This document shows positions 7,382 through 9,938 of a stretch of 9,938 bases of DNA, piece after piece. Position 1 is the stretch's first letter. Each line of letters opens with the position of its first letter. The translations under genes were made by a program, and so were the position numbers. The DNA comes from Candidatus Latescibacterota bacterium (GTDB lineage: Bacteria; JAAXHH01; JACQVL01). The notes below the pieces were generated by a model. That model worked only from the letters and a program-made list of their open reading frames with translations, did no database searches and had not been told where the DNA came from. Location: positions 1-9,938 of the forward strand of contig JACQVL010000022.1 of NCBI GenBank assembly GCA_016209865.1, written 5' to 3'.

Positions 7382-7391
7382 AAAGGAGGGG
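7382..7391 (+). promoter_or_regulatory. Very strong Shine-Dalgarno site in front of an out-of-frame ATG
   Basis: AAAGGAGGGG lies just before ATG 7395, with 5 nt from the GGAGG core. That ATG is not in the frame of the UroD-like gene. It opens a 40-codon ORF (7395-7517, beginning MPTTSIAHYRYL) that overlaps the true start at 7450 by 68 bp. It may be a leader ORF controlling translation or a leftover start site. The sequence alone does not decide. Confidence 0.5.
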
Positions 7392-7436
7392 CGTATGCCC
7401 ACGACCAGCATCGCTCACTATCGCTATCTTTTCCCC

Positions 7437-7441
7437 AGGAG
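7437..7441 (+). promoter_or_regulatory. Shine-Dalgarno site deciding the UroD-like start
   Basis: AGGAG lies eight bases before ATG 7450. The residues after this ATG (MLPKERVIRALNHQEPDRVP) are the usual N-terminus of UroD-like proteins. A GTG at 7375 in the same frame would add 25 unlike residues, has no ribosome site and nearly abuts the previous stop. Confidence 0.75.
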
Positions 7442-7449
7442 CCCAGACT

Positions 7450-8571
7450 ATGTTACCCAAAGAACGAGTCATCCGGGCGTTGAACCATCAGGAACCCGAC
7501 CGGGTGCCGACGGGTGAAATCGGCATCGACTATCCCATCACGGAGCGCGTGCTGGGACGGGAGACGTTCTACCGGGCGAAATGGAAAGAGATGATTGCCC
7601 TGTGGGACGGGAGACGGGATGAGGTGGTGGAGAGCACCAAACGGGACCTGGTCGACCTGGTGCGAAAGTTGGAGCTGGACTTTGTCCCGGTCTTTTTTGT
7701 GCCGCCCAAGGGCCACCGGCCTCAGAAGCCCAAATTTCTCGATACGTATACCTGGGAGGACGAGGTCGGCCGCATCTGGAAGTTCTCCCCTGAATCAGAA
7801 GGCTGGCCGCTATGCATCCAGGAGGTCGACGTCAGCCTGGAGGAGATCAAGGTTCCTTCCACGGTCGAGATCGACGAATCCGAACTGGAACTGGTGCGGT
7901 ACGTCGTCAACGAGCTTGGGGACACCCACTTCATCCTGGGACGGGACGCTGACGGCACATTCCCCTGTCCCGGCGGCATCACCAGCTTTCTCCTGAAGAT
8001 GATCGCCGAGCCTGAGTTCGTCAGCAAAGCCATCCAGGCGAGCACGAAAACCGCCATCGCACGGGGCAACGCGCTCATCGAGGCGGGGTGTGATGGGATT
8101 CTGATGGGGGCCGACTATTGCGAGAACCGGGGGCCGATGATGTCCCCCCACCATTTCAGAGAGTACATCTTCCCGTCCCTGAAGGAGCACTGCACCGCGT
8201 TTCACAAGGCTGGGGTCTGGGCGATCAAACACACCGACGGCAACACCTGGCCGATCATGGACATGATGCTCGAGGCGGACATCGACGGGCTGCACGGCAT
8301 CCAGACGACCGCCGGGATGGACATGAGAGAGCTCAAGGAAAAGGTGGGGGACAGAATCGCCTTGTGGGGGGCGATCGACTGTGACCTGTTGATCCGGGGG
8401 ACGGAAGAAGCGGTGGCCCGGGAGGTGGAGTACGACATCACGTCTGCAGGGCCGGGGGGTGGACTGATCGTGACATCGGGGAACACGATCATGGTAGGAG
8501 TCAGATACGAGAACTACATGGCGATGTTGAAGACGGTTCGAGACAAGGGCCGGTACCCGATTTGTGCTTGA
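7450..8571 (+). CDS. Uroporphyrinogen decarboxylase-fold protein, MtaA/CmuA-like group
   Basis: This 373-residue soluble protein starts at ATG 7450 and begins with the family signature PKERVIRALNHQEPDRVP. A TIM barrel covers most of its length. Family segments include FILGRDADGTFPCPGG (161-176), GCDGILMGADYCENRGPMMS (213-232), KHTDGN (260-265), DIDGLHGIQ (277-285) and a C-terminal GGLIVTSGNTI (337-347). The usual HemE substrate motif (RQAGR type) is absent, so haem synthesis is unlikely. Corrinoid:CoM-type methyltransferases carry H-x-C zinc ligands where this protein has H261-T-D263, so a metal site would differ. The role could be methyl transfer or processing of another substrate. The neighbours suggest sugar metabolism rather than tetrapyrroles. 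The family call is firm and the activity unknown. A second UroD-fold gene follows after 38 bp. Confidence 0.88.
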   Translation: MLPKERVIRALNHQEPDRVPTGEIGIDYPITERVLGRETFYRAKWKEMIALWDGRRDEVVESTKRDLVDLVRKLELDFVPVFFVPPKGHRPQKPKFLDTYTWEDEVGRIWKFSPESEGWPLCIQEVDVSLEEIKVPSTVEIDESELELVRYVVNELGDTHFILGRDADGTFPCPGGITSFLLKMIAEPEFVSKAIQASTKTAIARGNALIEAGCDGILMGADYCENRGPMMSPHHFREYIFPSLKEHCTAFHKAGVWAIKHTDGNTWPIMDMMLEADIDGLHGIQTTAGMDMRELKEKVGDRIALWGAIDCDLLIRGTEEAVAREVEYDITSAGPGGGLIVTSGNTIMVGVRYENYMAMLKTVRDKGRYPICA

Positions 8572-8595
8572 CGTGAATGAATTGAGTGGCGAGGA

Positions 8596-8603
8596 GAGAG
8601 GAG
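8596..8603 (+). promoter_or_regulatory. Shine-Dalgarno site deciding the second UroD-fold start
   Basis: GAGAGGAG lies six bases before ATG 8610. An in-frame GTG at 8586 would add MARREELR, but no comparable site precedes it, and the site described here would then lie inside the coding sequence. ATG 8610 is preferred. Confidence 0.65.
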
Positions 8604-8609
8604 TTGAGG

Positions 8610-9839
8610 ATGAATCAGAAAGAGCGAGCGATCGTACGAGACCTGGCCGAGCGTGTGGCCGAGGTCGCCAGTCTGCCCATCATGGCCGAACGGCGGGCAA
8701 TGTGGAAACGCCACAACCGGCTTGAGCGCGTCCGCCCGATGATCTTAGTGTTCCCCGAAGGCGCCTGGCGCGAACTCTTGCCCCAGTCCGCATTGCAGTG
8801 TGAAGACCCCATCGCACGAGCGATGGAATGGACGTTCCGGAGCCGGCTGTACTACCACGATCATTTCTACGACGATACGGTCATCGAAAAGGAGTGGGTA
8901 GTGAATAAGGTGGTCACCTCGACCGGCTGGGGACTCGACCTCAGGGAGGTCCCAAGCCACGATCCCACCGGGGCCTGGGGGTTTGATCCGGTCATCAACA
9001 CCCCGGATGACCTCAACAAGCTCCGGTTCCCTGAGATCCGGTATGACGAGGAGACGACCCGGCGAAATGACGAAACGGCCCAGGAAGTCTTCGGCGACAT
9101 CCTGGACGTCAAACTCAAAGGGATCAGCCACGTCTCCTTTCATCTGATGAACCTCTACACCCGGCTTCGGGGCCTGGAGCAGGTGCTGTACGATATGTAT
9201 GAAAACTCCAGCATGCTCCATGAGGCGATGGCATTCCTGGAAGAGGGACACCGTCGCATCATCGAACAGTACCAACGCCTGAACCTGCTCAGCCTGAATA
9301 ATGACAGTACGTACCATTCGTCGGGCGGCGTCGGGTACACCGACGAGCTGCCGCATCGAGAGGACGGGTTTGATCCCGACCACGTTCGGCCCTGTGATAT
9401 CTGGGCTTCTGCGGAGGCCCAGGAGATGGACCCGGTCTCCCCGGAGATGCACGAAGAATTCATCCTGCAGTATGAAAAGCGCCTGCTCGAACCGTTCGGG
9501 CTGAACGGCTACGGCTGCTGTGACGACCTCTCGCGGAAGATGGATTACGTGTTTCGAATCCCCCACATCCGGCGCATCTCCATCGCCCCCTGGGCCGACG
9601 TGGACGTGAGCGCGGAACGCCTCCAGGGCAACTATATCTTCTCCTGGAAACCCAAACCGTTTCACCTCGTCGGCACGTTCGACGCGCAAAAAGTACGCGA
9701 CTACATCACGCATACCCTGGATGTCACCCGCGGGTGCGTGATCGAGATGATCCTCAAAGACACCCACACGTGCGAGCATCATCCGGAACGGTTTACCCAG
9801 TGGACGGCGATCGCGCGTAAATTGGTCGAACAGTACTGA
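8610..9839 (+). CDS. Second uroporphyrinogen decarboxylase-fold protein, divergent subgroup
   Basis: This protein has 409 residues from ATG 8610 and no signal peptide. It has the architecture of a large UroD-like family of unknown function: a charged helical start, then RPMILVFPEGAWRELLP (42-58), where the first barrel strand is expected. Later it has NGYGCCDD (299-306), IPHIRRISIAPWADVD (317-332), FSWKPKP (344-350) and ILKDTHT (381-387). The adjacent Cys303-Cys304 pair falls about where the upstream paralogue has H261-T-D263, which could create a thiol metal or corrinoid site. Overall similarity to the upstream protein is low, so a complex or sequential steps are more likely than redundancy. 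Spacing of 38 bp suggests co-expression. Methyl-transfer chemistry is an inference from relatives, not shown here. Confidence 0.82.
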   Translation: MNQKERAIVRDLAERVAEVASLPIMAERRAMWKRHNRLERVRPMILVFPEGAWRELLPQSALQCEDPIARAMEWTFRSRLYYHDHFYDDTVIEKEWVVNKVVTSTGWGLDLREVPSHDPTGAWGFDPVINTPDDLNKLRFPEIRYDEETTRRNDETAQEVFGDILDVKLKGISHVSFHLMNLYTRLRGLEQVLYDMYENSSMLHEAMAFLEEGHRRIIEQYQRLNLLSLNNDSTYHSSGGVGYTDELPHREDGFDPDHVRPCDIWASAEAQEMDPVSPEMHEEFILQYEKRLLEPFGLNGYGCCDDLSRKMDYVFRIPHIRRISIAPWADVDVSAERLQGNYIFSWKPKPFHLVGTFDAQKVRDYITHTLDVTRGCVIEMILKDTHTCEHHPERFTQWTAIARKLVEQY

Positions 9840-9874
9840 AAGGAGCCTCAGAGCCTCCCATGATCCGTGATCTG

Positions 9875-9908
9875 ACCGATCACCGACCACCGGCCACCGA
9901 TCACCGAC
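9875..9908. repeat. Short direct repeat in the 3' spacer
   Basis: ACCGATCACCGAC occurs at 9875-9887 and again at 9896-9908, with CACCGGCC between, so the whole stretch is an ACCGA/CACCG-type low-complexity tract. It fills the gap before the next gene. It could be an operator with two half-sites, or a simple-sequence intergenic repeat common in G+C-rich genomes. Confidence 0.5.
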
Positions 9909-9912
9909 TTTG

Positions 9913-9919
9913 AAAGGAG
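9913..9919 (+). promoter_or_regulatory. Shine-Dalgarno site for the gene at the right edge
   Basis: AAAGGAG lies seven bases before ATG 9927. Its spacing and strength match the other genes here and support a real start so close to the edge. Confidence 0.7.
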
Positions 9920-9926
9920 CAGAGTC

Positions 9927-9938
9927 ATGTCGCACACG
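9927..9938 (+). CDS. Start of a further gene (3' truncated)
   Basis: Only ATG and three codons (M-S-H-T) are visible, so nothing can be said about the product. The ribosome site and same-strand position 87 bp after the UroD-fold pair suggest it continues the cluster. A cobalamin-binding corrinoid protein here would support the methyl-transfer idea. Confidence 0.6.

Noticed and set aside
7450-8571. Calling this gene hemE (haem biosynthesis)
   Set aside because: It lacks the RQAGR-type N-terminal substrate motif and sits in a sugar cluster without other tetrapyrrole genes. Its motifs fit the UroD-like/methyltransferase side of the family.
8745-9935. 396-codon open frame on the minus strand
   Set aside because: It is antisense to the second UroD-fold gene, whose plus-strand protein has clear family motifs. 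The antisense product has none and no ribosome site.

Overview
The window is a G+C-rich stretch (about 60% by eye) from an uncultured-looking bacterium. All supported genes lie on the + strand. Most have strong AGGAG-type Shine-Dalgarno sites and are separated by 38-106 bp. The gene types (a DgoD-like enolase-superfamily enzyme, a GH36 glycosidase, an FG-GAP repeat protein and divergent uroporphyrinogen-decarboxylase-fold proteins) suggest a sugar-degrading environmental lineage such as Chloroflexota or Planctomycetota. No marker gene fixes the taxonomy, so this is a guess.

Layout. 1-670: the 3' end of an alpha/alpha-toroid-like protein of unknown activity. 671-1178: a degraded-looking stretch with a 56-residue ORF resembling the last part of a TIM barrel, then a start-less coding remnant in another frame. 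1179-2300: a galactonate-dehydratase-like enolase-superfamily enzyme whose catalytic residues line up with E. coli DgoD, except Glu for Asp at the first metal ligand. 2398-4554: a cytoplasmic GH36 glycosidase with both catalytic aspartates but several altered sugar-contact motifs. 4661-7372: a 903-residue protein with fourteen calcium-loop repeats and no signal peptide. 7450-8571 and 8610-9839: two dissimilar UroD-fold proteins in tandem. 9840-9926: a short spacer with a 13-bp direct repeat. 9927: the first four codons of another gene.

How the genes may work together (inference). The GH36 enzyme would release a galacto-configured sugar from an imported oligosaccharide, and the DgoD-like enzyme would dehydrate the matching aldonic acid. 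The UroD-fold pair sits where a corrinoid or one-carbon methyl-transfer module could sit, for instance to remove O-methyl groups. The repeat protein may be a binding scaffold. No transporter, regulator, tRNA, rRNA, CRISPR array, IS element or convincing terminator is visible.

The most interesting lead is that the altered GH36 pocket, the galacto/arabino-type sugar-acid dehydratase and the UroD-fold pair occur together. This suggests catabolism of an unusual galactoside, such as a 6-deoxy, C6-less (L-arabinopyranose) or O-methylated sugar, rather than plain melibiose-type substrates.
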